Made by a program: the position numbers and the translations under genes. Positions 16,905 to 25,007 of a DNA stretch of 64,000 nucleotides are shown here, in pieces. The notes under the pieces are model-generated. The model made no database searches. It worked only from the letters and a program-made list of their open reading frames with translations, and had not been told where the DNA came from. This DNA is from Phycicoccus avicenniae_A (GTDB taxonomy: Bacteria > Actinomycetota > Actinomycetes > Actinomycetales > Dermatophilaceae). Every line of letters begins with the position of its first letter. The first letter of the stretch is position 1. The stretch lies in assembly GCF_050496545.1 (NCBI RefSeq), contig NZ_JBNVZV010000014.1, forward strand, positions 50,544 to 114,543. The letters are read 5' to 3'.

Positions 16905-17164
16905 GCGGTCCTCCTCGTGATCATCCGCTGCTCGGCGAGCCGGTGCAGCGCGGCGTCGAACCCGGCCCGCTCGTCGTCGCGGACGCCGGCCCGCTCGAGG
17001 GCGGCCCCGACGGTGGGGGCGGCGGCCAGGCCCTCGACGACGGCGACGAGCCGGCGGTCCTTGAGGAAGGTCAGCCGGCGGGTGGTGAAGTCGTAGAGCA
17101 GGGCCCCGAACGGCTCGGGGCGGATGGCCACCGAGCCGTTCAGCTCCCAGGGCTGCTCGAGCAC
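16901..17164 (-). CDS. mftB: mycofactocin RiPP chaperone MftB
   Basis: An 87-residue PqqD-like recognition protein that binds the MftA leader and presents it to MftC. The sequence WELNGSVAIRPEPFGALLYD followed by TRRLTFLKDRRLVAVVEGL is the MftB signature, and a short helical end follows. The GTG start lies 7 bases after the mftA stop, and its end overlaps mftC. Confidence 0.95.
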   Translation of the reverse strand: MLEQPWELNGSVAIRPEPFGALLYDFTTRRLTFLKDRRLVAVVEGLAAAPTVGAALERAGVRDDERAGFDAALHRLAEQRMITRRTA

Positions 17165-17171
17165 GGCGGCC

Positions 17172-17288
17172 TCAGTAGACGCCGCACATGCCGTCGATGG
17201 ACACGTCCTCGACGAGGGCGTCGGCGAGGAGCTCCTCGCGCTCGGGGGCCTCGGTGGTGGTCTGCTCGACCGTCTCCTCGGGGGTCAT
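17172..17288 (-). CDS. mftA: mycofactocin precursor peptide MftA
   Basis: A 38-residue precursor, too short for standard gene finding. The leader is acidic and Thr/Glu-rich (MTPEETVEQ at the start). The peptide ends in SIDGMCGVY, the hallmark MftA C-terminus: the final Val-Tyr becomes the redox core of mycofactocin. The ATG at 17288 is preceded by GGAAGGAG at good spacing. It is the first gene of the leftward mft operon, seven bases ahead of mftB. A possible -10 (TAGCGT on the minus strand, 17351-17346) lies about 58 bases upstream. Confidence 0.95.
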   Translation of the reverse strand: MTPEETVEQTTTEAPEREELLADALVEDVSIDGMCGVY

Positions 17289-17394
17289 GGCGACTCCTTC
17301 CCAGCTGCGTCGGTGGTGGCCGGCCCCTCGTGGAGCCGTTCCTCCACGCTAGGAACGGCGGCCGCGGGCGAGCACCCCTCGCCCGCACGGGCGC

Positions 17395-17447
17395 CGCCCC
17401 GCCGTCCGGGCAGGGGACAGGTGGCGACCTGCCCGGACGGCGGGGCG
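17395..17447. promoter_or_regulatory. 20-bp perfect inverted repeat in the mftA/mno divergent promoter region
   Basis: Bases 17395-17414 pair perfectly with 17428-17447 around a 13-base spacer; the arms carry CCGTCCGGGCAGG and its complement. The right half contains GCGACCTGCCCGG (17424-17436), found identically, on the opposite strand, upstream of the ercA-like operon. The 17289-17581 interval also holds matching TAGCGT -10-like boxes for mftA (17346-17351, minus strand) and mno (17533-17538, plus strand). The repeat lies between them, a natural position for an activator acting both ways. Confidence 0.75.
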
Positions 17448-17581
17448 CACCCACCCTCCGGCGAACGGGCCGGGCCCGGGGCGGGCGGGCGGTTTCCGGA
17501 TCCTCGTCTGGTCAAGCCCGCGTGGCCCTCCCTAGCGTCGGCGGCGCTGGTAGGCGACTGCCTCAACGAGGAGGATGTTCC

Positions 17582-18874
17582 ATGCAGGTCGACGAGCTAC
17601 TGAAACCGTTCCCCATCAAGGAGTTCCACCCCTTCCCGCGGGCCCTGATGGGTCCCGGTGCGCACGAGATGATCGGCCCGGAGGCGCTCAAGCTGGGCTT
17701 CCGCAAGACCCTGGTCATGACGTCGGGCCTGCGCGGCACGGACGTCGTCCACAAGATCGTGGAGTCGATGAAGTACCACGGCCTCGAGGTCGTCGTGTAC
17801 GACAAGGTCGAGTCCAACCCCAAGGACTACAACGTCATGGACGCGGTGTCCCTGTACCAGGACAACGAGTGCGACTCGTTCGTGTCGATCGGCGGAGGCA
17901 GCTCGCACGACGCGTGCAAGGGCGCCCGCGTGGCGGTGGCCCACGACGGCCGCAACGTCAACGAGTTCGAGGGCTTCAACAAGTCCGAGAACCCGAAGAA
18001 CCCGCCGCACATCGCGGTCTCGACGACGGCCGGCACCGGCTCGGAGACCTCGTGGGCCTACGTCATCACGGACACCACGACCGACCCCGACAACCCGCAC
18101 AAGTACGTCGCGTTCGACGACGCCTCGGTCACCACGCTGGCCATCGACGACCCGGTCCTCTACTACGACTGCCCGGTCGACTACACGGCCCAGTGCGGCT
18201 TCGACGTGCTCGCCCACGCGAGCGAGCCGTACGTCTCGCGGCTGAACTTCGAGCCCTCGCTCGGCAACGCGCTCCGGGCGATCAAGCTGACCGCCGAGAA
18301 CCTGCGCCAGGCGGTGTGGAACGGCCAGGACCTCGCCGGGCGCCAGGGGATGATGTACGCGCAGTACATCGCCGCGCAGGCGTTCAACTCCGGCGGCCTC
18401 GGCATCATCCACTCGATCAGCCACGCGGTGTCGGCGTTCTACGACACCCACCACGGGCTGAACAACGCGATCGCGCTGCCGCGGGTCTGGGCGTTCAACA
18501 TGCCGACCCAGTACAAGAGGTTCGCCGAGATGGCCGAGGCGATGGGCGTCGACACCTACGGGATGACCGACGTGCAAGCCGCGGACGCCGCGCTCGAGGC
18601 CGCCATCCGGCTGCTGCGCGACGTGGGCATCACCGAGAAGTTCACCGACGTGACCGCCGACAGCTACTCGAAGAACCGTCTGGGACAGGGCCCGACGAAG
18701 TTCTACGAGAACGCCAAGACGATCACCGGCGACGAGGCCGACGTCGACCGCATCACGAACCACGTCCTCGGCGACGCCTGCACCCCGGGCAACGCCAAGG
18801 AGTGCACCTTCGAGACGGTGCGGCCGGTCGTGGACCACTGCATGAACGGTGACCTCGACGACCTGCTCACCTGA
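17582..18874 (+). CDS. mno: NDMA-dependent methanol/alcohol dehydrogenase (Mno/Mdo type, iron-containing ADH family)
   Basis: A 430-residue cytosolic alcohol dehydrogenase. The start QVDELLKPFPIKEFHPFPRALMGPG is highly characteristic of the actinobacterial NDMA-dependent methanol dehydrogenases, which hold NAD(P) tightly and need an external acceptor. Nucleotide-binding and metal regions follow: FVSIGGGSSHDACKGARVA, STTAGTGSETSWAYVITD, CGFDVLAHASEPYVSR, GLGIIHSISHAVSAFYDTHHGLNNAIALP. In mycobacteria this enzyme depends on mycofactocin, consistent with its divergent position next to mftA. A GAGGAGG site precedes the ATG. MoxR, VWA and MftM-like genes follow on the same strand. Confidence 0.93.
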   Translation: MQVDELLKPFPIKEFHPFPRALMGPGAHEMIGPEALKLGFRKTLVMTSGLRGTDVVHKIVESMKYHGLEVVVYDKVESNPKDYNVMDAVSLYQDNECDSFVSIGGGSSHDACKGARVAVAHDGRNVNEFEGFNKSENPKNPPHIAVSTTAGTGSETSWAYVITDTTTDPDNPHKYVAFDDASVTTLAIDDPVLYYDCPVDYTAQCGFDVLAHASEPYVSRLNFEPSLGNALRAIKLTAENLRQAVWNGQDLAGRQGMMYAQYIAAQAFNSGGLGIIHSISHAVSAFYDTHHGLNNAIALPRVWAFNMPTQYKRFAEMAEAMGVDTYGMTDVQAADAALEAAIRLLRDVGITEKFTDVTADSYSKNRLGQGPTKFYENAKTITGDEADVDRITNHVLGDACTPGNAKECTFETVRPVVDHCMNGDLDDLLT

Positions 18875-18959
18875 GCCCCGGTGCCGCCCGGCGCGCGACG
18901 CGACGCCGCCGGGCGGCATCGGCACCACCGCATCCCCACCGACGACGCTGGAGGAGACC

Positions 18960-20153
18960 GTGACCGACACCGAGGGGACGAGCGAGGGCGTGGCGAACAC
19001 CTTCACGAGCGTCGAGGACGCGCGGGAGCGGCTGCGGGAGGTGGGCTACCTCACCGACGACCGGCTGGCGACGACCGCCTTCCTCCAGTCCGCCCTCGGC
19101 AAGCCGCTCCTCCTCGAGGGGCCGGCGGGCGTGGGCAAGACGCAGCTCGCGAAGTCCGTCGCCGACGCGACCGGTCGGCGGCTCCTGCGGCTCCAGTGCT
19201 ACGAGGGCCAGGACGAGACCAAGGCCCTGTACGAGTGGGACTACGGCAAGCAGCTCCTCTACACGCAGATGCTGCGGGACAAGATCGGGCAGGTGGTCGA
19301 GGACGCCCCGGACATCGGCAGCGCCGTCGAACGGATCGCCGCCCAGGACAGCGTCTTCTTCTCCGAGCGCTTCCTCGTGGCCCGCCCGCTGCTCGAGGCG
19401 ATCACCTCGAACGAGCCGGTCGTGCTGCTCATCGACGAGGTCGACCGGGCGGACGAGGCCCTCGAGGCCGTCTTCCTCGAGCTGCTGGCGGAGTTCCAGG
19501 TGTCGGTGCCCGAGGTCGGGACGTTCGTGGCGGAGCAGACCCCGCTCGTCGTCCTCACGTCGAACAACACCCGGGACCTGTCGGCGGCCCTCAAGCGGCG
19601 CTGCCTGCACCTGTTCCTCGACTACCCCTCCGCCGAGCGCGAGCTGGACATCATCCGGTCCAAGGACACCGGTCTGGCCGACGCCCTCGCCGAGCAGCTC
19701 GTCGGGGTCGTGCGGGGACTGCGTGGGCTCGAGCTGCGGAAGGCGCCGAGCATCTCGGAGACCATCGACTGGGCCCGCACGCTCGCCGTCCTCGGCGTCA
19801 CCGAGCTGTCCGCGCCGGTCCTCGCCGAGACGCTCAACGTCGTGACGAAGTACGAGCGCGACCTCGGGCTGGCCACCCGCGAGCTGCCACGCCTCGTGGA
19901 CCCGAACCAGACCGTCCCCGAGGACCGCGGGCAGGGGCACGGCCACGGTCATGGCCACGGGCACGGTCACTCCCACGACGACACCGACGGGCCGGACGGA
20001 CGTGACGTCCGCGCCGCCAAGGATGCCCCCGGCCGGCACGACGAGGCCTACTACGGGTCACCGAGCGCGGCTGCGGCAGAACCGAAGCGGGTCGCGCCCG
20101 GCCAGGGGCAGCGCTCGTTCCGGGGTGGCGGCGCCAAGCGGCGGCCGGTCTAG
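18960..20153 (+). CDS. MoxR-family AAA ATPase with His-rich C-terminal region
   Basis: A 397-residue AAA+ ATPase. Walker A is LLEGPAGVGKTQLAKSVAD near residues 48-65, Walker B VVLLIDEVDRADEALEAVFL near 155-175, and the sensor region VVLTSNNTRDLSAALKRRCL. MoxR proteins work with a VWA partner as metal-insertion or assembly chaperones, and such a partner follows 10 bases later. An unusual feature is a run of alternating Gly-His near residues 323-340 (GHGHGHGHGHGHSHDD), a likely metal-binding tail. The GTG at 18960 follows GGAGGAG. Its place after the methanol dehydrogenase suggests it matures that enzyme (inference). Confidence 0.9.
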   Translation: MTDTEGTSEGVANTFTSVEDARERLREVGYLTDDRLATTAFLQSALGKPLLLEGPAGVGKTQLAKSVADATGRRLLRLQCYEGQDETKALYEWDYGKQLLYTQMLRDKIGQVVEDAPDIGSAVERIAAQDSVFFSERFLVARPLLEAITSNEPVVLLIDEVDRADEALEAVFLELLAEFQVSVPEVGTFVAEQTPLVVLTSNNTRDLSAALKRRCLHLFLDYPSAERELDIIRSKDTGLADALAEQLVGVVRGLRGLELRKAPSISETIDWARTLAVLGVTELSAPVLAETLNVVTKYERDLGLATRELPRLVDPNQTVPEDRGQGHGHGHGHGHGHSHDDTDGPDGRDVRAAKDAPGRHDEAYYGSPSAAAAEPKRVAPGQGQRSFRGGGAKRRPV

Positions 20154-20163
20154 GCGGCGCCCG

Positions 20164-21690
20164 GTGGAGAGCTCGCTGCACCGCTTCATCCGCTTCCTGC
20201 GCCTGCACGGGATGCGGGTGAGCGTCGCGGAGGCGGTCGACGCCCTCGAGGCGGCGTCGCAGCCGGGCATCATGGCCGAGCGCGAGGTGCTGCGCTCGGC
20301 GCTGGCCGTCACCCTCGTCAAGGACCGCCGCGACCAGGAGGTCTTCGACGCCGTCTTCGACCGGTTCTTCCGGCTGCGCGCCGTCGTGCCGGAGGCCGAG
20401 GGCCACGGGCACGCGCACGACGACCTCTCCGACGAGGGCGAGCTGACCGGGCTGACCATCTCCGACGAGCTCTCCGACACCCCCCAGCAGGGGCACAGCC
20501 ACGGGAAGCCGCAGGACATCCGGGAGTTCTTCCGGCCCGAGGACCTCGCGCAGCAGTACAACCTGCACCAGGAGGCCAACAAGATCGACATGGCCTCGAT
20601 GACCGACGAGGTCGTGCTCTCCAAGGACGGCGTGACGCCGCAGGGCGAGGCCGCGCGGGTGCAGGTGTCGACGTCGCGGCTGCACAACCCGGGCACGCCC
20701 GGCCGGCTCACCGAGGCGCGTGGCGCCGAGCTCGACGTCGAGCTGACGGTGGCCGAGGAGCTCGCCCTGCTCAGCTGGCTCGGTGAGCCCGACGACGAGC
20801 TGGAGCGCGTGCTCGAGGATCCGGACGTCGCCGCGCTGCGTGCGCAGCTCGCGCCGTTGCTCGCCGGCCTGCCCGAGCAGATCAAGCGCCACCTCGAGCA
20901 GCTGATCTCCGCGCAGGCCGAGGTGGAGGAGCGCGAGCTGGACACCGCGCGCGCCGAGGTGCTCGCCGAGCCGGACCGGCTCGCCTTCGAGGAGTCGGTG
21001 CGCCGGCTGCTGCGGGCCCTGCGCGGGGCGCCCCGGCCCCGGCGGCACGTGGCCGGGCGTGGCGTCATCGACAGCCGCCGGACGATGCGGACGAACATGC
21101 GCTACGACGGCGTGCCGTTCCGCCCGGTCCTGGTCAGCAAGCGCGAGGACCGCCCGCAGCTGCTCGTCCTCTGCGACGTGTCGCTCTCGGTGCGCGCCAC
21201 CTCGGGGTTCGCCCTGCACCTCGTCCACGGCCTGCAGTCGGTCGCGTCGAAGGTGCGCTCGTTCGCGTTCGTCGACGAGGTGGCCGAGGTCACCGACCTC
21301 TTCGACGACCACCACGTCCAGCAGGCCCTGGCGATGGTGATGGCCGGGCGCGGCGACGGCGGGTCGGTCGACGTCGACGCCGACAGCGACTACGGGGCGG
21401 TGCTGCGGCAGTTCCTCGACGAGTACGGGTCGGCGATCACGCGGCGCACGACGGTGGTCGTCATCGGCGACGGGCGCGGCAACGGCAAGGACCCGGCGGT
21501 CGGCACGTTCGAGGAGATCGCGCGGCGGGCGCGGCACGTGGTCTGGCTGACGCCGGAGCCGCGGTACTCCTGGGGTCTCGGCCGCTGCGACCTGCCGCTC
21601 TACGCCGAGCACTGCGACCACGTCGAGGTGGTGCGCAACCTCGGCGCGCTGGAGTCGTTCTCGCACCGGATGGGGGAGGTGCTGGTGTGA
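20164..21690 (+). CDS. CoxE-like VWA domain protein, MoxR partner
   Basis: A 508-residue protein. The N-terminal half is helical (SLHRFIRFLRLHGMRVSVAEAV) and has two short His-rich patches near residues 75-85 (EGHGHAHDD) and 108 (GHSHGK). A middle helical section is followed by RRTMRTNMRYDGVPF, and the VWA domain begins near 335: LLVLCDVSLSVRATSGFALHL holds the MIDAS DxSxS motif, then AFVDEVAEVTDLF and VVVIGDGRGNG. Together with the preceding MoxR it forms a MoxR/CoxE-type pair. The GTG start lies 10 bases after the ATPase stop; its end overlaps the MftM-like gene by four bases. Confidence 0.85.
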   Translation: MESSLHRFIRFLRLHGMRVSVAEAVDALEAASQPGIMAEREVLRSALAVTLVKDRRDQEVFDAVFDRFFRLRAVVPEAEGHGHAHDDLSDEGELTGLTISDELSDTPQQGHSHGKPQDIREFFRPEDLAQQYNLHQEANKIDMASMTDEVVLSKDGVTPQGEAARVQVSTSRLHNPGTPGRLTEARGAELDVELTVAEELALLSWLGEPDDELERVLEDPDVAALRAQLAPLLAGLPEQIKRHLEQLISAQAEVEERELDTARAEVLAEPDRLAFEESVRRLLRALRGAPRPRRHVAGRGVIDSRRTMRTNMRYDGVPFRPVLVSKREDRPQLLVLCDVSLSVRATSGFALHLVHGLQSVASKVRSFAFVDEVAEVTDLFDDHHVQQALAMVMAGRGDGGSVDVDADSDYGAVLRQFLDEYGSAITRRTTVVVIGDGRGNGKDPAVGTFEEIARRARHVVWLTPEPRYSWGLGRCDLPLYAEHCDHVEVVRNLGALESFSHRMGEVLV

Positions 21691-22601
21691 GCGTCGCTCC
21701 CATCGACGCGCTGTCCCCGGCCGTCGGCGGCTGCTACCGGGACGGGGTGGTCACGGTGCGCCGGCGGGGGACGACCGCCCCGCGCCGCCTCGGCGCCGCA
21801 CGGACCCCGCACTTCGACCTCGGCCGGGACGCCCGTGGAGACCTGGTCGTCGAGCACTCCCTGACCCTCGAGCGCGTCGACGACGACCTCGCCGGGCTGC
21901 TGTCGGACGAGCTGTTCGAGCCCGGATGGCTGCGCGGCGCGGAGATGTTCGAGCGGGTCTTCACGGGGGTGGTGCTCACCTGCGCCGAGGACCCCGAGGT
22001 GGCCTGGGAGGCGTTCTACGCCAACACCCTCGCGGCCGTCGGCGCGCACGCCCGGGCCGGGGTGCCGGCCGACGGCGCCCGCCCGGACGGGCACGGCTGC
22101 GTGCGCGACTACGCGCCGGTGTACGCGCAGGCGGAGTCGCTCGTCCGCCCCGGGTCGGTGCTCGAGCTGGGGAGCTGCTTCGGGTTCCTCGCGCTGCGGC
22201 TCGCCGCATCCGGCCGGCCGGTGACGGCCTCGGACGTGTCGGCCGGGACGATGCGGTTGCTGTCGGCGATGGCCCCGCGCTTCGGGGTCGAGGTCGACAC
22301 CCTCACCTGCGACGCCGCGCACGTCCCGGCGCCCGACGGCTGGGCCGACACCGTGCTCGCCGTCCACCTGCTCGAGCACCTCGAGCCCGACCACGCCGGG
22401 CGGGTGGTGGCCGAGGCCTGCCGGCTCGCGGCCCGCCGGGTGGTCGTCGCGGTGCCGCTCGAGGACACCCCGAGCGAGCAGTTCGGCCACCTGTGGGCGG
22501 TCCACCTCGACGCGCTGCGGGCCTGGGGAGCGGCGGCCACCGGCTGGCGGGCGGAGGTCCACGAGCACCACGGCGGCTGGCTCGTGCTCGACCGCGCCTG
22601 A
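21687..22601 (+). CDS. mftM: mycofactocin oligosaccharide methyltransferase MftM-like
   Basis: A 304-residue class I SAM-dependent methyltransferase. The SAM-binding motif is SVLELGSCFGFLALRLAASG near residues 154-173, then VTASDVSAGTMRLLSAM and, as acidic motif, DTVLAVHLLEHLEPDHAGRV. The N-terminal 140 residues are not typical of a minimal methyltransferase, and the C-terminus EQFGHLWAVHLDAL ... HEHHGGWLVLDR matches my recollection of MftM, which methylates the glucose chain of mycofactocin. The GTG start overlaps the VWA gene (GTGA), tying it to the alcohol-oxidation operon. A related sugar methyltransferase is the main alternative. Confidence 0.75.
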   Translation: MSVAPIDALSPAVGGCYRDGVVTVRRRGTTAPRRLGAARTPHFDLGRDARGDLVVEHSLTLERVDDDLAGLLSDELFEPGWLRGAEMFERVFTGVVLTCAEDPEVAWEAFYANTLAAVGAHARAGVPADGARPDGHGCVRDYAPVYAQAESLVRPGSVLELGSCFGFLALRLAASGRPVTASDVSAGTMRLLSAMAPRFGVEVDTLTCDAAHVPAPDGWADTVLAVHLLEHLEPDHAGRVVAEACRLAARRVVVAVPLEDTPSEQFGHLWAVHLDALRAWGAAATGWRAEVHEHHGGWLVLDRA

Positions 22602-22680
22602 GATCCGCATCCGGGTGTCGGGATGGCCGTGGACCGGCTAGCCTGCCCGTGTACAGCGGCTTTTGACAGGGGAAGGCGCC

Positions 22681-23808
22681 GTGACACCAACTGGTCGAAC
22701 CATGCTCGCGCTCGCAGCGGCCATCGGGCTCTGCGCGCCCACGATCGCGCTCGCGTCGGCGCAGGCCCGCCCGGCGCCGACGGTCTCGTCGGCCGCCGCA
22801 GCCGCGTCGCCGGCCTACACCACGTCGGTCCGGACGGGGGTGGGGCTCCTCGGTGGGACCACCGACACCGGCAACCACTGCGGCAGCTACGACGACTGGA
22901 ACAACACCAGCCCGTGCACGACGCCGCTGCAGTTCCCCTTCCCGGTGAAGTTCTACGGGAAGACCTACACCTCCGCGCTCGCCGACACCGCGGGCAACAT
23001 CCAGTTCGGCGGTGACGCCACGCGCACCGAGTCCGACACCTGCTTCCCCGACCCCGAGCTCGGGCCGGCCTTCGCCGTGCACACCGGGTACGCCATGCAG
23101 ACCGCCGAGAAGCCGACCTTCGGCATCTTCACCGGCGTCCACGGCACCGCGCCGCACCGCACTTTCGTCGTCGAGTGGCGGGCCGGGCTGGCCGGCCTCA
23201 GCTTCGACGACCCATACGCGGAGTGGGACTTCGAGGCCCGGTTCGTCGAGGGGTCCTCCACCGTGAGCGCCGTGTTCGGCGACAGCTACGAGAACGACCT
23301 CGGCCCGAACGACACCTGGGTCCGCACCAGCCCCGCCCCGTGGCGGGGGTCGACGGCCGTACAGGACGGGCTCGGCCACTCCAGCGGCGGCTGCGGCGGC
23401 ACCCCCGCCAAGGGCACCGAGGTCACCTTCACGACGACGCCGACGGCCCCGACCGTCGTCGAGGAGAACGGCGCGGCCGTCCGGTACTCCGGGACCTGGC
23501 GCGCGGGGCGGTGCGGCTCGTCCACGTGCAGCCCCGGCAACCGGCAGACGAGCACGTCCGCGGCGGGGGCCCGGGCCACGCTCACGTACACCGGCACGCG
23601 GGCCGACTGGGTCGCCTCGACCGGCCCCAACGGCGGCAAGGTCGGCCTGTACGTCGACGGCCGGTTCGTGCGGACCGTCGACCTGTACAGCCCGACCATC
23701 GTGGACGGCCGCGTGTTCGCCGGCCCCACGAAGGCGTCCGGGAAGCACACGCTGACGCTCAAGCGGCTCAGCGGGCGCCTGAACGTCGACGCCTTCCGGG
23801 TGCGCTGA
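22681..23808 (+). CDS. secreted hypothetical protein with beta-sandwich-like C-terminal module
   Basis: A 375-residue exported protein; the signal peptide TMLALAAAIGLCAPTIALASA is followed by an Ala/Ser linker. Residues about 45-250 have paired Cys and aromatic-rich strands (NHCGSYDDWNNTSPC, FPFPVKFYGKTYTSALADTAGNIQFGG). The C-terminal 120 residues (ARATLTYTGTRADWVASTGPNGGKVGLYVDGRFVRTVDLYS ... NVDAFRVR) resemble carbohydrate-binding jelly-roll modules often attached to secreted enzymes. No catalytic motif was recognised. The GTG follows GGGGAAGG. It lies 79 bases after mftM and may be separate. Confidence 0.65.
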   Translation: MTPTGRTMLALAAAIGLCAPTIALASAQARPAPTVSSAAAAASPAYTTSVRTGVGLLGGTTDTGNHCGSYDDWNNTSPCTTPLQFPFPVKFYGKTYTSALADTAGNIQFGGDATRTESDTCFPDPELGPAFAVHTGYAMQTAEKPTFGIFTGVHGTAPHRTFVVEWRAGLAGLSFDDPYAEWDFEARFVEGSSTVSAVFGDSYENDLGPNDTWVRTSPAPWRGSTAVQDGLGHSSGGCGGTPAKGTEVTFTTTPTAPTVVEENGAAVRYSGTWRAGRCGSSTCSPGNRQTSTSAAGARATLTYTGTRADWVASTGPNGGKVGLYVDGRFVRTVDLYSPTIVDGRVFAGPTKASGKHTLTLKRLSGRLNVDAFRVR

Positions 23809-23893
23809 CCCACCTTGTCGCGGGCGCGGTGTCGATCCCGGCCGGTCCCGCGCGTCAGGGTGGTGTCAGACCGATCTCCCGAGAGGACCCACC

Positions 23894-24250
23894 ATGCCCC
23901 AGTACGTCGTGATGTTCCCCGCCGACGACGAGCAGGAGTGGAGCGCCGGCACCGCGGCCGACCACCAGCGCACCTACGACACGGACGCGGAGTTCGTGGC
24001 GGCCCTGCGGGCTCGCGGCGGTGCCGTGACCGGCGGCGCGGCGCTCGCGGCCAGCGGGATGGCCCGCACCCTCCGGCGTGGCCCCGACGCGCGGCCCCTC
24101 GTGACCGACGGACCGTTCTCCGAGACCGTGGAGCAGCTCTCCGGCTTCTACCTCGTCGCCTGCGACCGGTACGACGATCTCGTCACCGCGGCCGAGGTCC
24201 TCGTCCGCGCGCACCCGGTCGTCGAGATCCGCCCGGTCGAGGAGGACTGA
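23894..24250 (+). CDS. YCII-related (YciI/DGPF domain) protein
   Basis: A 118-residue small protein beginning MPQYVVMFPADDEQEWSAG and containing RRGPDARPLVTDGPFSETVEQLSGFYLVACDRYDDLVTAAEVL. The DGPF-like segment (VTDGPFSE) and the ending VVEIRPVEE define this family of YciI-fold proteins, which often accompany sigma factors. The function of this one is unknown. It is monocistronic and convergent with the response regulator gene. Confidence 0.82.
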   Translation: MPQYVVMFPADDEQEWSAGTAADHQRTYDTDAEFVAALRARGGAVTGGAALAASGMARTLRRGPDARPLVTDGPFSETVEQLSGFYLVACDRYDDLVTAAEVLVRAHPVVEIRPVEED

Positions 24251-24259
24251 CGGCCGGGG

Positions 24260-24303
24260 ATCCTGCGCCCGGACCCGGCAGCTGCTGCGCCCGCGCGCAG
24301 GAT
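24260..24303. terminator. possible bidirectional terminator between convergent genes
   Basis: ATCCTGCGC at 24260-24268 pairs perfectly with GCGCAGGAT at 24295-24303; the 26-base loop contains a further CAGCTGCTG self-complementary stretch. It lies between the stops of the YciI gene and the response regulator gene. Confidence 0.5.
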
Positions 24304-24323
24304 GTGCGGCGCCCCGCGACGCC

Positions 24324-25007
24324 TCAGAGCATCCCGCGTTTGGTCGCCTCGTAGACCGCCTCCGCCCGCCCGGACACGTCGAGCTTGCGCAGGATGTTGC
24401 CGACGTGGAACTTGGCGGTGGTCTCGGAGATGTACAGCCGCTTGCCGATCTCCTTGTTGGACAACCCTCGCGCCAGCAGCTGGAGCACCTCGTCCTCTCG
24501 TGCCGAGAGCGTCGGCCGGGTGGGCGGCGGGGGTGCCTGCATCCCGCGCACCATCGCCGCCGCCGAGCGCGCGTCGAACGCGGACTCGCCCTGGCTGACG
24601 TCGTGGATGGCCCGCACGAGCGCGGCGGTGTCGACGTCCTTGACGACGTACCCCCGCGCCCCGGCCCGTACGGCCTCCAGCACGAGGTGCTCGTCGAGGA
24701 ACGTCGTGAGGACGAGCACCGCCACGGACGGATGGCCGGTGCTGATGGCCTGGGCGAGCTCCAGGCCCTCGGTGTCCGACGAGGTGGACAGCTTGAGGTC
24801 GAGCAGCACCACACGCGGTGTCACCCGCTCCAGCACCGCGAGGGCCTCGCCCCGCGACGAGGCCTCGGCGACGACGGCGATGTCGGGCTCGCGCTCGAGC
24901 ACCGAGCGCAGCCCCTGCCGGACGATCGCGTGGTCGTCGACGAGCATGACCCCGATCGGCTCGCTCTCGGTGGCGGGATCGGTGCGGGGATCGGCGGTGC
25001 TCAGCAC
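24324..25007 (-). CDS. NarL/LuxR-family response regulator (candidate alcohol-oxidation regulator)
   Basis: A 227-residue response regulator. The receiver domain has GVMLVDDHAIVRQGLRSVLE with the acidic pocket, VVLLDLKL with the phospho-acceptor Asp, VLTTFLDEHLV, and ARGYVVKDVD with the conserved Lys. The C-terminal LuxR-type HTH reads LSAREDEVLQLLARGLSNKEI and TAKFHVGNILRKLDV. The GTG start overlaps the kinase stop by seven bases, giving a coupled pair. With an ErcA-like dehydrogenase upstream, the trio resembles mycobacterial MnoSR and pseudomonad Erc systems that sense alcohol status. It is the likely reader of the palindrome shared by the ercA and mft/mno promoters (inference). Confidence 0.9.
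   Translation of the reverse strand: MLSTADPRTDPATESEPIGVMLVDDHAIVRQGLRSVLEREPDIAVVAEASSRGEALAVLERVTPRVVLLDLKLSTSSDTEGLELAQAISTGHPSVAVLVLTTFLDEHLVLEAVRAGARGYVVKDVDTAALVRAIHDVSQGESAFDARSAAAMVRGMQAPPPPTRPTLSAREDEVLQLLARGLSNKEIGKRLYISETTAKFHVGNILRKLDVSGRAEAVYEATKRGML

Noticed and set aside
19933..19980. GGCCACGG-like tandem repeat as a possible CRISPR or satellite
   Set aside because: It is the in-frame Gly-His coding run of the MoxR gene, not a spaced repeat array.
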